Positions 34,534-43,387 of a stretch of DNA of 64,000 bases are shown here, one piece after another. The stretch spans positions 1 through 64,000 of the forward strand of contig CATKXX010000002.1 in the NCBI GenBank assembly GCA_949840935.1. Direction: 5' to 3'. Numbering within the stretch: the stretch's first letter is position 1; each line of letters opens with the position of its first letter. Position numbers and translations under genes: made by a program. The notes under the pieces were generated by a model that ran no database searches, was not told the origin of the DNA, and saw nothing but the letters and a program-made list of their open reading frames with translations. This DNA is from an uncultured Acetatifactor sp. Lineage in GTDB: Bacteria > Bacillota > Clostridia > Lachnospirales > Lachnospiraceae.

Positions 34534-36273
34534 TTATGAAAACTGGCTGTTATATAGGGCAGCGTACTTCCCGTTCCTTTCCATCAGCCCGCCGTGGGTC
34601 CCTGTTTCCTTAATGTCCCCGTCCTCCATATAAAGGATCATATCCGCATCCCGGATTGTGGAGAGACGGTGTGCGATGACGAAGCTTGTCCGGCCCTTCA
34701 TAAGCTTTGCCATGGCCCTTTGGATCAGGACCTCCGTATGGGTGTCCACATTGCTGGTGGCTTCATCCAGGATCATGATCTCCGGGTCGGCGGCAATGGC
34801 CCTGGCAATGGTCAGAAGCTGCCTCTCCCCCTGGGAAATGTTTTCCGCCCCCTTTGTCAGCACCATGTCATATCCGCCGGGAAGCGTTTTAATAAAGTCA
34901 TGGGCACAGGCCGACCTGGCCGAGGCTATGATCCTGTCCCTGTCCATATGCTCCTCCGCATACCCCAGGTTATCGGCAATCGTCCCCTCAAACAGCCAGG
35001 TATCCTGGAGCACCATGCCAAAGCGGCTCCTCAGCTCCTGCCTGGACATGTCCCGGATGTCCACCCCGTCCACCGCGATCACACCGCCGTTTATTTCATA
35101 AAAACGCATCAGCAGGTTGATCAGTGTCGTCTTTCCCGCTCCCGTAGGCCCCACCACAGCTACCTTCTGTCCGGGCTTTACTGTCAGGTTTACCCCATTC
35201 ATCAACATACGGTCAGGCGTATAGCCGAACCGGACATCCTGGAAGGTCACGCTGCCGGAACTTTTTTCGGGAACCACGGCCTTCTCCGGCTCCGGCATTT
35301 CCTCCCGGGCGTCCAGCAGGGCAAAGATCCTGTCCCCGGCGGCCCTGGCGGCGCCAAAGCTTCCGGCCATTCCCGCCAGGGAAGAAAACGGCTCCGCAAA
35401 CCGGCGCGTATACTCCAGCATGGCCTGCACATTCCCCACGCTGATTTGTCCCCCCACGGCCCACAGGCAGCCCACAGCCGCACAGAGTACATATCCCATA
35501 TCATTTACCAGGGTGGTTATGGGGCTGACTGCGCCCGCGGTTGTCTCCGCCTTACAGGAGCTTTCCTTCAGCCGTTCATTCAGCGCATGAAATTCCCGTT
35601 TCGCCCGCTCCTGGTAACAGAATGCCTGCACCACCTGCTGCCCGTTATACATTTCTTCTATATACCCGTTCAGCCGGCCAAGCAGCTCCTGCTGCTTCCC
35701 ATAATGCCTGCCTCCCGCCTTCATCACCCCCGCCGCACTCAGCAGGGAGAGGGGAACCATGACCACGGGGATCAGGGCCAGCTTCGGGCTGATCGCCAGC
35801 ATCATCAGCAGGATTCCCACCGCGGTGATGATCTGTGTGACAATGGAGGTAAGGTTCTGGCTGACCGTATTGTTGATCGTGTCCACATCGTTCGTAATGA
35901 CACTCAGGATATCCCCGTGGGTATGCGTGTCGTAGTAATCCAGCCTCAGCCTGTGCATTTTACCGTTGATATCGCTCCTGAGCCGCCGCATCACCCCGGC
36001 TGTGATCTTAGCCATATGGAATCCCTGCAAAAAGGAAAAGAACTGCGATATCAAATACAGGCATACCAGCGCCGCAAGCAGCCAGAGGATCGTTTCCCAG
36101 TAAAATATGCCGTCCCGGATGCTGTCAAAGAGCGTGGTTGTGACCCGGCCGATCACAAACGGCGCCATCACGGTGAAGACCGTGCTGACAGAGGCAAACA
36201 GCAGGACAAAAGCCAGCCGCACCCTGTATGCCTTCAGATACCCCAGAAGCCTCTTAAACGTACCCTTCTTCAT
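34534..36273 (-). CDS. Heterodimeric ABC exporter subunit (catalytic Walker B, altered signature)
   Basis: 579 residues from the ATG at 36273, behind AAGGAGG and one base after the TGA of the partner gene. Six membrane helices, then an ATPase with Walker A GPTGAGKTT, Walker B IMILDEATSNVD (Glu intact) and switch IAHRLST. The signature reads ISQGERQ in place of LSGGQ. In heterodimeric exporters (BmrCD, TM287/288, LmrCD) one subunit supplies the good Walker B and the altered signature, as here. The pair probably expels drugs or peptides; likely controlled by the MerR protein at 38726. Confidence 0.9.
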   Translation of the reverse strand: MKKGTFKRLLGYLKAYRVRLAFVLLFASVSTVFTVMAPFVIGRVTTTLFDSIRDGIFYWETILWLLAALVCLYLISQFFSFLQGFHMAKITAGVMRRLRSDINGKMHRLRLDYYDTHTHGDILSVITNDVDTINNTVSQNLTSIVTQIITAVGILLMMLAISPKLALIPVVMVPLSLLSAAGVMKAGGRHYGKQQELLGRLNGYIEEMYNGQQVVQAFCYQERAKREFHALNERLKESSCKAETTAGAVSPITTLVNDMGYVLCAAVGCLWAVGGQISVGNVQAMLEYTRRFAEPFSSLAGMAGSFGAARAAGDRIFALLDAREEMPEPEKAVVPEKSSGSVTFQDVRFGYTPDRMLMNGVNLTVKPGQKVAVVGPTGAGKTTLINLLMRFYEINGGVIAVDGVDIRDMSRQELRSRFGMVLQDTWLFEGTIADNLGYAEEHMDRDRIIASARSACAHDFIKTLPGGYDMVLTKGAENISQGERQLLTIARAIAADPEIMILDEATSNVDTHTEVLIQRAMAKLMKGRTSFVIAHRLSTIRDADMILYMEDGDIKETGTHGGLMERNGKYAALYNSQFS

Positions 36274-36274
36274 G

Positions 36275-37999
36275 TCAGACCGCCTCCTTTCCCAGCTGTA
36301 TCTCCGCAATCTCGCGATATAGCGGACAGGTCTCCAAAAGCTCCTTATGTGTCCCCTGCCCCACGATCCTCCCGTCGTCCACCACCAGGATACGGTCTGC
36401 GTCCAGAATGGAGCTGACCCTCTGGGCCACCATGATCACGGTGGCATCCCCCATGAACGCCTTCAGGTTCCTGCGCAGGGTCTGGTCGGTCTTCATGTCC
36501 AGGGCTGAAAAGCTGTCGTCAAACACGTAGATCTCCGGCTTCTTCATGATGGCCCGGGCAATGGCCATGCGCTGGCGCTGTCCCCCGGAAAGGTTGGCGC
36601 CGCCCTGGGAGACTCCGTCATGGTAGCCCTCCTTCTTTTTCAGGATAAACTCCTCCGCGCAGGCCACCCTGGCAGCCTCCCTCCAGTCCTGCTCCGTCCC
36701 CGCCTCCTTTCCGAAATTCAGGTTGGAAGCGATATCCCCGGAAAACAGGACATTTTTCTGCGGCACATAACCAATCAGGGAACGGAGCTCATCCACCGCG
36801 TATTCCCTGGCATTTACCCCGTCGATCAGGACTTCCCCGAACAGCGGGTCATACAGCCGGGGAATCAGCTTCACAATACTGGATTTCCCGCGTCCCGTTC
36901 CGCCGATGATTGCCGTAACCTCCCCGGGATGGGCTTCAAAGCTGATATCCTTCAGCACAGGCTCCGACGCGCCGGGATACGCAAAGGTCACATGGCGGAA
37001 TTCCACTGTGGAACGAAAGAGGCGCTCCTCCAGCGCAAAGCCCCCGTCCCGGATACTCTTCTCCGTCTCCAGCACCTCCGCAATCCGCCCGGAACAGGCG
37101 AAGGCAGTGGGGAACATCATTATGACAAGCGCAAGCATCATAACGGACATCAGCACCATACTGATGTACTGGCTGTTTGCCACCAGGGATCCCACCTCCA
37201 TGGCCCCCGTCTCCACATAATGTGCCCCCAGCCCCAAAACCGCCGCCGTGGTCACGCCAAAGATCACATTGATCACAGGCATCAGGAGGCTTGTGACCCT
37301 GCCGGAGGCCATTGCGGTGACGGCATGTTCCGCATTCGCCTCATCGAAGCGCCGGCTCTCCGCCTCCTGCCGGTTAAAGGCCCGGATGACACGGACTCCC
37401 TCCAGGGATTCCAGGAACAGCTGGTTGATCCTGTCCAGCTTTTTCCTTAATTTCACTGAATAGCGGGAGGCCATCAGGATCACAATGCCGCATCCGATCA
37501 GCAGAATCGGGATTGCAACGCTCAGCACGGAGCTGACCTGCCCCCCGGTAGCCGCGGAAAAGGCCAGTCCCGCTGCCGCCATCATGGGCGCCAGAATGCC
37601 GATGCGCAGAAGCATGGTAAGAAATCCCTGCACATTCGTAATATCCGAAGTACTCCTGGTAACCAGGCTGGCCGTGCCGAAGCGGTCGAGCTCCGCCGCG
37701 GAAAAGCCCTGCACCTTTTCAAACACCCGTCCCCTGAGCCGCGCCGCAAAATCGGTAGATATATAAGACGCAATCCTGACAGACAAAAAATTCACGATAC
37801 AGGCCACCAGCGTGATCCCCGCCATAACGGCGGCAAGGGTCAGGATCCTGCTGCCAGACCCTTCCGCCACGCCCTCGTTGATCATCTGGGCCAGCAGCGA
37901 CGGAAGCATCATTTCCCCCACCGCCGCTGCCAGTATCAGGCCCGACAGCAGAAGGATCTGATTCCATTTCAGCTTTATCTCTGTAAAAATTCTTTTCAT
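36275..37999 (-). CDS. Heterodimeric ABC exporter subunit (Asp in place of catalytic Glu)
   Basis: 574 residues from the ATG at 37999 (GAGG in the shared leader; the longer frame to 38086 overlaps the GNAT gene). Six membrane helices. Walker A reads GGTGRGKSS, the signature LSGGQRQR is canonical, and Walker B reads YVFDDSFSALD, so the catalytic Glu is Asp; the switch region is VAQRVSS (Gln where His is normal). These changes define the degenerate site of heterodimeric exporters and complement the partner at 34534. It is second in the GNAT-ABC-ABC operon. Confidence 0.92.
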   Translation of the reverse strand: MKRIFTEIKLKWNQILLLSGLILAAAVGEMMLPSLLAQMINEGVAEGSGSRILTLAAVMAGITLVACIVNFLSVRIASYISTDFAARLRGRVFEKVQGFSAAELDRFGTASLVTRSTSDITNVQGFLTMLLRIGILAPMMAAAGLAFSAATGGQVSSVLSVAIPILLIGCGIVILMASRYSVKLRKKLDRINQLFLESLEGVRVIRAFNRQEAESRRFDEANAEHAVTAMASGRVTSLLMPVINVIFGVTTAAVLGLGAHYVETGAMEVGSLVANSQYISMVLMSVMMLALVIMMFPTAFACSGRIAEVLETEKSIRDGGFALEERLFRSTVEFRHVTFAYPGASEPVLKDISFEAHPGEVTAIIGGTGRGKSSIVKLIPRLYDPLFGEVLIDGVNAREYAVDELRSLIGYVPQKNVLFSGDIASNLNFGKEAGTEQDWREAARVACAEEFILKKKEGYHDGVSQGGANLSGGQRQRMAIARAIMKKPEIYVFDDSFSALDMKTDQTLRRNLKAFMGDATVIMVAQRVSSILDADRILVVDDGRIVGQGTHKELLETCPLYREIAEIQLGKEAV

Positions 38000-38007
38000 A
38001 ATCTTAA

Positions 38008-38025
38008 CCTCATTTCTGCGCTGCT
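38008..38025 (-). other. Shared leader motif before the ABC exporter gene
   Basis: cctcatttctgcgctgct, identical over 16 bases to the copy before rhaD and one base different from the copy at 17313. On the minus strand it contains the GAGG ribosome site 8 bases before the ATG. Confidence 0.55.
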
Positions 38026-38055
38026 TTTTGCGCTTTCCATCTTCTGCCTCCTTTG

Positions 38056-38592
38056 TCATGCTGCCTGCCGGATCCCGGAGAGCCAAAACATCAGGCCCCC
38101 CAGGGCATACCGCTGCAATCCCATATAAGCCTGTGGGGAAACCTTTCCCCCATAATTCAGGATTTCCATATCCCCGCTGAAGCCGGTTATGAAAATGCCC
38201 GAGGGCGTAAACCCGTTTTTCAGATAAAAGCGCCTCCGGGCCAGCCGCTGCTCCCGGTTCCCGGCCCGTTCGTCAGGCCTCTCGATCAAAAGGACAAGCT
38301 TCTTTCCCGGAAACCGGCTGCGCACCGCCTGCATAAGCCTGCTGCCCGTCCCCCGGCTGCGGATGTTCCCGGAGACCGCCAGATAATCCACCATCACCAT
38401 ATCCTGATAGGGAATGACCACCACAAAGCCCTGCACGACACCGTCCTCCAGTGCAGTCAGAAGCTGCGCCTTGCCACTTTTCACAGAATGCCTGAGAACC
38501 GGGAAAGGCTTCCGCTCCGACTTCGGGAATGCCTCAAGATAAATTTCCCTGACCTCACGCCACTGCCCTTTGTCAATACTTACCATTTTCAT
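38056..38592 (-). CDS. GNAT-family N-acetyltransferase
   Basis: 178 residues, start behind GGAGAGG. The acetyl-CoA site appears in MVDYLAVSGNIRSRGTGSRL (about 66-85) and the C-terminal part has FYLKNGFTPSGIFI. First gene of the operon with the two ABC exporter subunits and downstream of a MerR-type promoter, which suggests a role in resistance to the exported compound, for example by acetylating it. The substrate is not known. Confidence 0.85.
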   Translation of the reverse strand: MKMVSIDKGQWREVREIYLEAFPKSERKPFPVLRHSVKSGKAQLLTALEDGVVQGFVVVIPYQDMVMVDYLAVSGNIRSRGTGSRLMQAVRSRFPGKKLVLLIERPDERAGNREQRLARRRFYLKNGFTPSGIFITGFSGDMEILNYGGKVSPQAYMGLQRYALGGLMFWLSGIRQAA

Positions 38593-38636
38593 AAACTTCC
38601 TCTCCTGTCTGCTTGCAATTTTCTCTTACAGGTGGT

Positions 38637-38667
38637 ATTGTAAAGTATACAGTAACTGTAAAGTCAA
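38637..38667 (-). promoter_or_regulatory. MerR-type promoter with 19-bp spacer
   Basis: On the minus strand TTGACT (38662-38667) and TACAAT (38637-38642) are 19 bp apart, the spacing normally activated by DNA-twisting MerR proteins. The spacer contains the palindrome TACAGTAACTGTA (38648-38660). It drives the GNAT-ABC-ABC operon and lies next to the divergent merR gene. Confidence 0.8.
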
Positions 38668-38725
38668 GAGGTTTTTATAAAATAAAACAGAATTATTAAG
38701 ATAAAGAAAAGGTTGGGAAATCCTT

Positions 38726-39544
38726 ATGAAGAACGGGCAATATCTGTATACCACAGGGCAATTTGCCAGATTAAACGGGATCAACAAGCGCACTCTGCAC
38801 TATTACGACGAGATCGGTTTATTTTCCCCTGAGAGAAAGGATGACAACGGATACCGCTATTACACCTGCTTCCAGACGGTGCAGCTGGAATTGATCGTGA
38901 CTCTGCGAAAGATCGGGCTGTCCATCGAGGAGATCCTCCGTTATCAGGAAAGCCCCTCCGGCAGTTCCTTTGCGGAACTGATTGCCGAAAAAAAGTCCCT
39001 GATCGACAGATCGATCAGGGAGCTTATGGGCGCGAAGGCCTTTCTGGAGCAAAAATCGGACAAGCTGTCGCTGAGCATGACCGCACAGCATGGCAAAATA
39101 GATACCCTATCGCTCCCGGAACGGAAAATCCTGCTCAGCGCCCCCATAACAGGCAGCTATGGGGATGATGATTTTGCAGTCGCCGGGGACTTTTCCCTGC
39201 GCCTTAAGTCTGTCTTCGGACTCTATGATAACTTCGGAAGCCGCATCCCGGCAGAAAACATATTAAGAGGGGACATCCATAATTACGACTGTTTCTTCGC
39301 CTACGGCAGGAATGATATAAAAGACTGCGACGATATCCGGCCGGCCGGCGATTATCTGCGGGCATTCTGCATCGGCGGATGGGACAGGCTGGCCGGCGTA
39401 TACCGGGCCATCTGCGCTTTTGCGGAAGATAACTGCCTGGAATTAGCCGGCCATGCATATGAGGAGGGGCTGAATGAGATGACCCTGCGGGATCGGGATG
39501 ATTACATTACGATGATACTGATCCGATACAGGAAAAGGGTATGA
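38726..39544 (+). CDS. MerR-family transcriptional regulator
   Basis: 272 residues. N-terminal winged HTH (YTTGQFARLNGINKRTLHYY, DEIGLFSPERKDDNGYRYY, about 7-46), a dimerisation helix (about 80-120), and a C-terminal effector domain of about 150 residues of the BmrR/GyrI-like ligand-binding type (KILLSAPITGSY, DCFFAYGR, GWDRLAGVYRAICAFAED, YITMILIRYRKR). It should bind the palindrome between the divergent genes and switch on the exporter operon when a drug-like ligand binds. The ribosome site is weak (AAGGTTGGG). It ends convergently with a GNAT gene, 7 bp apart. Confidence 0.88.
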   Translation: MKNGQYLYTTGQFARLNGINKRTLHYYDEIGLFSPERKDDNGYRYYTCFQTVQLELIVTLRKIGLSIEEILRYQESPSGSSFAELIAEKKSLIDRSIRELMGAKAFLEQKSDKLSLSMTAQHGKIDTLSLPERKILLSAPITGSYGDDDFAVAGDFSLRLKSVFGLYDNFGSRIPAENILRGDIHNYDCFFAYGRNDIKDCDDIRPAGDYLRAFCIGGWDRLAGVYRAICAFAEDNCLELAGHAYEEGLNEMTLRDRDDYITMILIRYRKRV

Positions 39545-39551
39545 ATTTTTT

Positions 39552-40040
39552 TCACACCCTTATCTTCTGAAACGCAATCCTGGGGCTTCCGTCCGCCAGG
39601 GTGATCCTGCCGCAATACCGGAAGCCTGATTTTTTTAACAGCCCCTGCATGGGCTTGTTGTCGTCATGGGTGTCAATGCGGAGGTTCCCCGTCTGCTCAA
39701 AGGCCCATTCCAGGCAGAAAGAGGCCGCGCCCCTGACGCCCTCCGCAGACGCGATGCGGTGGACTACCGCGTATTCCCCGCCCTTCAGCCAGCTTCCGTC
39801 CCTGATATGTACATAGGCCGGATCCTCCTCCCGGGCAAAATAAAAGACACACAGGATCCTGCCATTCTCCACACAGACATGGCATTTCCCCTCCGTGATA
39901 TCCTGCCTGACAAGGTCAGCCGGGGGATAAGACTCCCCCCACTGTGAAGGATTGCCATTTTGAGCCATAAACCTTCTGGCATTTGCATAAATATCCAGTA
40001 TTTCCTCCAGTGAGTCCTCTGTCGCTTTTCTGATTTCCAT
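39552..40040 (-). CDS. GNAT-family N-acetyltransferase
   Basis: 162 residues from the ATG at 40040, which follows GAGGAGGAAT in a shared-type leader; the longer frame has no site. GNAT pattern: MEIRKATEDSLEEILDIY at the start, VVHRIASAEGVRGAASFCLEW as acetyl-CoA loop (divergent), RIDTHDDNKPMQGLLKKSGF near the end. The HDDN-x-x-M arrangement is typical of an amino-acid or small-molecule acetyltransferase subgroup common in Clostridia. Substrate unknown. Confidence 0.85.
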   Translation of the reverse strand: MEIRKATEDSLEEILDIYANARRFMAQNGNPSQWGESYPPADLVRQDITEGKCHVCVENGRILCVFYFAREEDPAYVHIRDGSWLKGGEYAVVHRIASAEGVRGAASFCLEWAFEQTGNLRIDTHDDNKPMQGLLKKSGFRYCGRITLADGSPRIAFQKIRV

Positions 40041-40046
40041 ATTCCT

Positions 40047-40133
40047 CCTCATTCCTGCGCTTCTCCCCGAACATATCTGAAAATGCCTTCCACAGGGTGT
40101 GCGCCGTACTTTGCGACGGGCAAAAATCTGCCG
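40047..40133 (-). other. Leader with shared motif and hairpins
   Basis: cctcattcctgcgcttct (40047-40064) matches the leader motif at 6164, 17313 and 38008 with two or three changes. Upstream in the transcript lie a gacgg/ccgtc hairpin and further paired bases. The stop of the beta-helix gene is at 40134. Confidence 0.4.
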
Positions 40134-42725
40134 TCAATTTCCGGAAACCACACTGTCATATATGGCTTCCACACTGTGCAGCATGGTAGTATTCTGCCAG
40201 CCTCCCGTGCCGGGCGTGCCGGTATGCCAGAACAGGATCCCCCCGTAAGGGTTCTTCTCCACCTCCGCTTCCAGCCGCACAGCCTGTTCATATCCCTTTT
40301 CCAGCTTACAGGCAGGCTGGGGCGCAGTGGTGGAAGCCTCCGCTGTCAGACGCTTCCCTTCCAGGCTCACCCGGATCGTGCAGCCCGTGAGGTAGCAGGA
40401 GGTCAGGATCCGCTCCGTAAGATACCGGCTCCTGCCATCCCGATACTCCACCAGCGCCATTGCCACCGCATCGGAAGCCTCCCTGACGCGGATCACCCTG
40501 AGCGCATATCCCGTAAGCCTCACCGTGTCAAATTTAATACCGAAATCCATATACTGGCCCGCAATGCCAAAGCCCTGGCCCGCCGTCTTTGCCGGGTCGG
40601 CCTTCACCGTCATGCTCATGCCGCCGCTGTGCTCCCTCACAGGGGTGTAGCGGAGCCGCGCCCCCTGGACGCCCTGGTATAAGCCCTCGCCCACGCTGCC
40701 GTTGCCCGTCCGTCCATACCTCCAGGCAGGAGCGCCTGTATCCGCCGCCCAGCCACTAAAGTTTTCCGAATCAGGTTCCAGATCTTCCGGCTTGGCCCGG
40801 TCAAAGATCCACCTTCCCCCCTGAGCCGTTTCCCGGCTTCCGTCAGGCAGTTCTGAAAAATCGGTGAATAAGCGGTTCCTGTCCACCTCGCCTTCTTCCA
40901 CAGGCTCTGCCAAAAAGGCGTCCGCCGCCTCCCCTTCCAGGCTGCCCTTCACCCTGGGACGTATGACCGCCTTCATATATCCGCCCTCGTCCGCCGCGGT
41001 CAGACGGTAAGCCCCCAGCGGCCTGTCACGCCTGGATATCCCGCAGAGCACGGCGCCCCCGCCCTCCGGGCTGTCACACCTGTACCAGCTGATGTCCGAG
41101 ATATCCGCCTCCCCGGACGACAATTCATATTCCAGGATCAGCTTCCCATTGTCCCTTCTGATACAGGGCGCCTTTAAAAATGCTGGCGCAGGCTGCAGAT
41201 ATGGCTCCACCGTCACAGCCACAGCCGCCTCCAGGCCGTTCTCCGTACAGGCGCGGATGACCACTTCCCTGGCCTCCGTACCGTGATTACAGCCCGTCAC
41301 CACGCAGGAAGCGTCCCCCTCCTGCCGGATCGTCACATAAGCCCCGTCCTCCGCGCTCACAGAGAACCTGGCCTTCTCCTCACAGGGCTCACGATTCCCG
41401 CAGGGCTCATAATCCCCGCAGGGCTCGTGGGAAAACAAAAATGCCTGGGCCGAAAGCACTGCCTCCTCCCCGAAGCTTATCACAGAAGGCTGCGCCGTAA
41501 GCGTAAGGAGCGTGGGGATCCCCACCCTGCCTGCACTCTCCGCCCAGGCCAGCAGCCCCATGGGATCCCAGCCGTCACTGCCTCCCAGAAGGTTCCCCAC
41601 GTTGGCAGAATACCTGCCGTCCTGTTCCAGGATATACGCTTCCAGGGCCTTCTTTCCCTGAAGCTGTACGGTCTCCTCCGCCTCCTCCCCTCCCAGGGTC
41701 ACAGGCTGCCCGTTCTGGCTGACCTGATACTGATAGCACTTCAGCGCTGTCCCGGGGTATTTCGTCCAATACAGCCTGACGCCCTCCCCGCTCTCATACC
41801 GGCAGCCTATCAGCGCCACCGGGCCTCCCTCCTTCGTCAGGTACTGGCAGCTCTCCGCATCGCCGCCCGCAAGCCTGCTTCGGAACAGGCAGTCTATAAA
41901 CACGTCCCCCGTCTGCCTCGCCCGGTAGATGGGCCGCCCGCCGTAAAAGTCAAAATCACAGCCCACATAGACCGCATTTCCGTTCAGGGCATCGTCCGTA
42001 CTCTCAAAATGACAGCTCTCGTACAGGGCGCGCTCCGCCCCGCAGATGGGGCTCAGATTCAGGCGGCTGACAAACCGGCAGTCCCTGGCGTAGAGCTTTT
42101 CCCCCTGCTGAATCGCCAGCTGCGCCTGGGTAATCGTGTCCGTGCGCTTGGGATAATTCAGGGAAGGATCCAGGGGATATACCAGATCCACACTACAGTA
42201 ATTTCCCAGGGTAATCCCGGATACACAGAGCTCCTCCACCTGGAAATGCAGCATGGTATAATTGCCGTTGCAGGCGTGGGACTGCCCTCTGTTGCCCGCA
42301 ATGACCACATCCTCAGAATGACCGGACAGGCCTTCTATATTCAGCGCCCCGCATCGGATCTGCATACCGAAGGGAAGCAAGTCCCCCGGCTTCTTCCGCA
42401 TAAGATCCGTCGCGCCGGGATCGTCAATCCAATAGACGCCGGGGGCAATGTACACTGTCACCGGCCCTCCCGGCGCCTCACAGTCTTCCTGCGGACAGCC
42501 GGCCGGACACCCCGGGGCGGATTCAGTCCCCTCCGGGATGGCGCCGCACACCTCCGGGCCGTTAAAGGCCTGCCGGATTTCGCGGTAGACGTGAGGCCTG
42601 CAGGCAGCTTCCTCCTCCGGCAGGCTGCCGTCCAGCAGAACGGCCCTCTCATTCAGCTCCCTGTACCGGCCATGATACCAAAAGCCCTGCCCCTCCCAAC
42701 AAATTTCCGATTTCAAACCTCTCAT
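40134..42725 (-). CDS. Large intracellular parallel beta-helix protein
   Basis: 863 residues from the ATG at 42725 (GGGAGG 8 bases upstream). No signal peptide. Residues about 85-360 are a right-handed parallel beta-helix of the pectin-lyase type (VTVYIAPGVYWIDDPG, NIEGLSGHSEDVVIAG, FESTDDALNGNAVYVGCDF); the STDDALNG step resembles polysaccharide lyase/GH28-like active regions. Residues about 400-560 look Ig-like and contain a short repeat (EPCGDYEPCGNREPCEE). The C-terminal 200 residues resemble a laminin-G/concanavalin fold. It may act on pectin-type oligosaccharides inside the cell; the family is not firmly recognised. Confidence 0.65.
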   Translation of the reverse strand: MRGLKSEICWEGQGFWYHGRYRELNERAVLLDGSLPEEEAACRPHVYREIRQAFNGPEVCGAIPEGTESAPGCPAGCPQEDCEAPGGPVTVYIAPGVYWIDDPGATDLMRKKPGDLLPFGMQIRCGALNIEGLSGHSEDVVIAGNRGQSHACNGNYTMLHFQVEELCVSGITLGNYCSVDLVYPLDPSLNYPKRTDTITQAQLAIQQGEKLYARDCRFVSRLNLSPICGAERALYESCHFESTDDALNGNAVYVGCDFDFYGGRPIYRARQTGDVFIDCLFRSRLAGGDAESCQYLTKEGGPVALIGCRYESGEGVRLYWTKYPGTALKCYQYQVSQNGQPVTLGGEEAEETVQLQGKKALEAYILEQDGRYSANVGNLLGGSDGWDPMGLLAWAESAGRVGIPTLLTLTAQPSVISFGEEAVLSAQAFLFSHEPCGDYEPCGNREPCEEKARFSVSAEDGAYVTIRQEGDASCVVTGCNHGTEAREVVIRACTENGLEAAVAVTVEPYLQPAPAFLKAPCIRRDNGKLILEYELSSGEADISDISWYRCDSPEGGGAVLCGISRRDRPLGAYRLTAADEGGYMKAVIRPRVKGSLEGEAADAFLAEPVEEGEVDRNRLFTDFSELPDGSRETAQGGRWIFDRAKPEDLEPDSENFSGWAADTGAPAWRYGRTGNGSVGEGLYQGVQGARLRYTPVREHSGGMSMTVKADPAKTAGQGFGIAGQYMDFGIKFDTVRLTGYALRVIRVREASDAVAMALVEYRDGRSRYLTERILTSCYLTGCTIRVSLEGKRLTAEASTTAPQPACKLEKGYEQAVRLEAEVEKNPYGGILFWHTGTPGTGGWQNTTMLHSVEAIYDSVVSGN

Positions 42726-42751
42726 CCTTCTGTCCTCCCAGTCCGGCACAT

Positions 42752-42782
42752 TTACAAAAGCCCTGCCGGAAACCGGCAGGGC
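42752..42782 (-). terminator. Terminator of the rubrerythrin operon
   Basis: A perfect 10-bp stem (42760-42769 and 42773-42782, loop AAA) is followed on the minus strand by TTTTGTAAA. It lies 42 bp past the rubrerythrin stop. Confidence 0.88.
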
Positions 42783-42823
42783 GACCTGTCACCATGTATC
42801 AATACACAGAATTTGTATGAAAG

Positions 42824-43360
42824 TCAGTAATTATCAGCACTCACTTCAAAATAGCTCTGGGGATGGCTGCAGGCAGGACACACCTCCGGCGCCTTGGTCC
42901 CTACCACTATATGCCCGCAGTTGCGGCACTCCCACACCTTCACCTCGCTCTTCTCAAACACGGCTGCAGTCTCGATGTTATGAAGCAGGGCGCGGTATCT
43001 CTCCTCATGGTGCTTTTCAATAGCCCCCACAAGCCGGAACTTCTCCGCAAGCTCCCCGAACCCTTCCTGCTCTGCTGTCTTTGCAAATTCCTCGTACATA
43101 TCCGTCCACTCGTAATTCTCACCGTCTGCCGCCGCACCGAGATTGGCCCTGGTATCCCCGATACCGTTCAGCTCCTTAAACCAGAGCTTAGCATGCTCCT
43201 TCTCGTTCTCAGCAGTCTTTAAAAACAGGGAGGATATCTGCTCATATCCCTCCTTCTTCGCCACTGAAGCAAAATAAGTATACTTATTCCTCGCCTGTGA
43301 CTCACCGGCAAATGCCGCCTCCAGGTTTTTCTCAGTCTGCGTTCCCGCATATTTGTTCAT
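42824..43360 (-). CDS. rbr: Rubrerythrin
   Basis: 178 residues. Cytoplasmic peroxidase of anaerobes that reduces hydrogen peroxide to water. The ferritin-like diiron domain shows [28 protein letters not shown] and [11 protein letters not shown] (Glu/His ligands). A C-terminal rubredoxin Fe(SCys)4 site is CRNCGH (about 145-150) and CPACSHP. AGGAGG precedes the ATG. It is the last gene of an operon with Hrb, its likely electron source, and closes with a strong hairpin. Confidence 0.96.
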   Translation of the reverse strand: MNKYAGTQTEKNLEAAFAGESQARNKYTYFASVAKKEGYEQISSLFLKTAENEKEHAKLWFKELNGIGDTRANLGAAADGENYEWTDMYEEFAKTAEQEGFGELAEKFRLVGAIEKHHEERYRALLHNIETAAVFEKSEVKVWECRNCGHIVVGTKAPEVCPACSHPQSYFEVSADNY

Positions 43361-43387
43361 TGTAATATCCTCCTGTATTGTTAAAAA

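Noticed and set aside
34594..36417. 607-codon plus-strand frame opposite the ABC exporter genes
   Set aside because: Composition is His/Pro/Arg-rich and it lies across two genes with complete ABC motifs; a mirror frame.
41283..42830. Plus-strand frame opposite the beta-helix gene
   Set aside because: No ribosome site, unusual composition, no recognisable domain; the minus-strand frame has a strong start.
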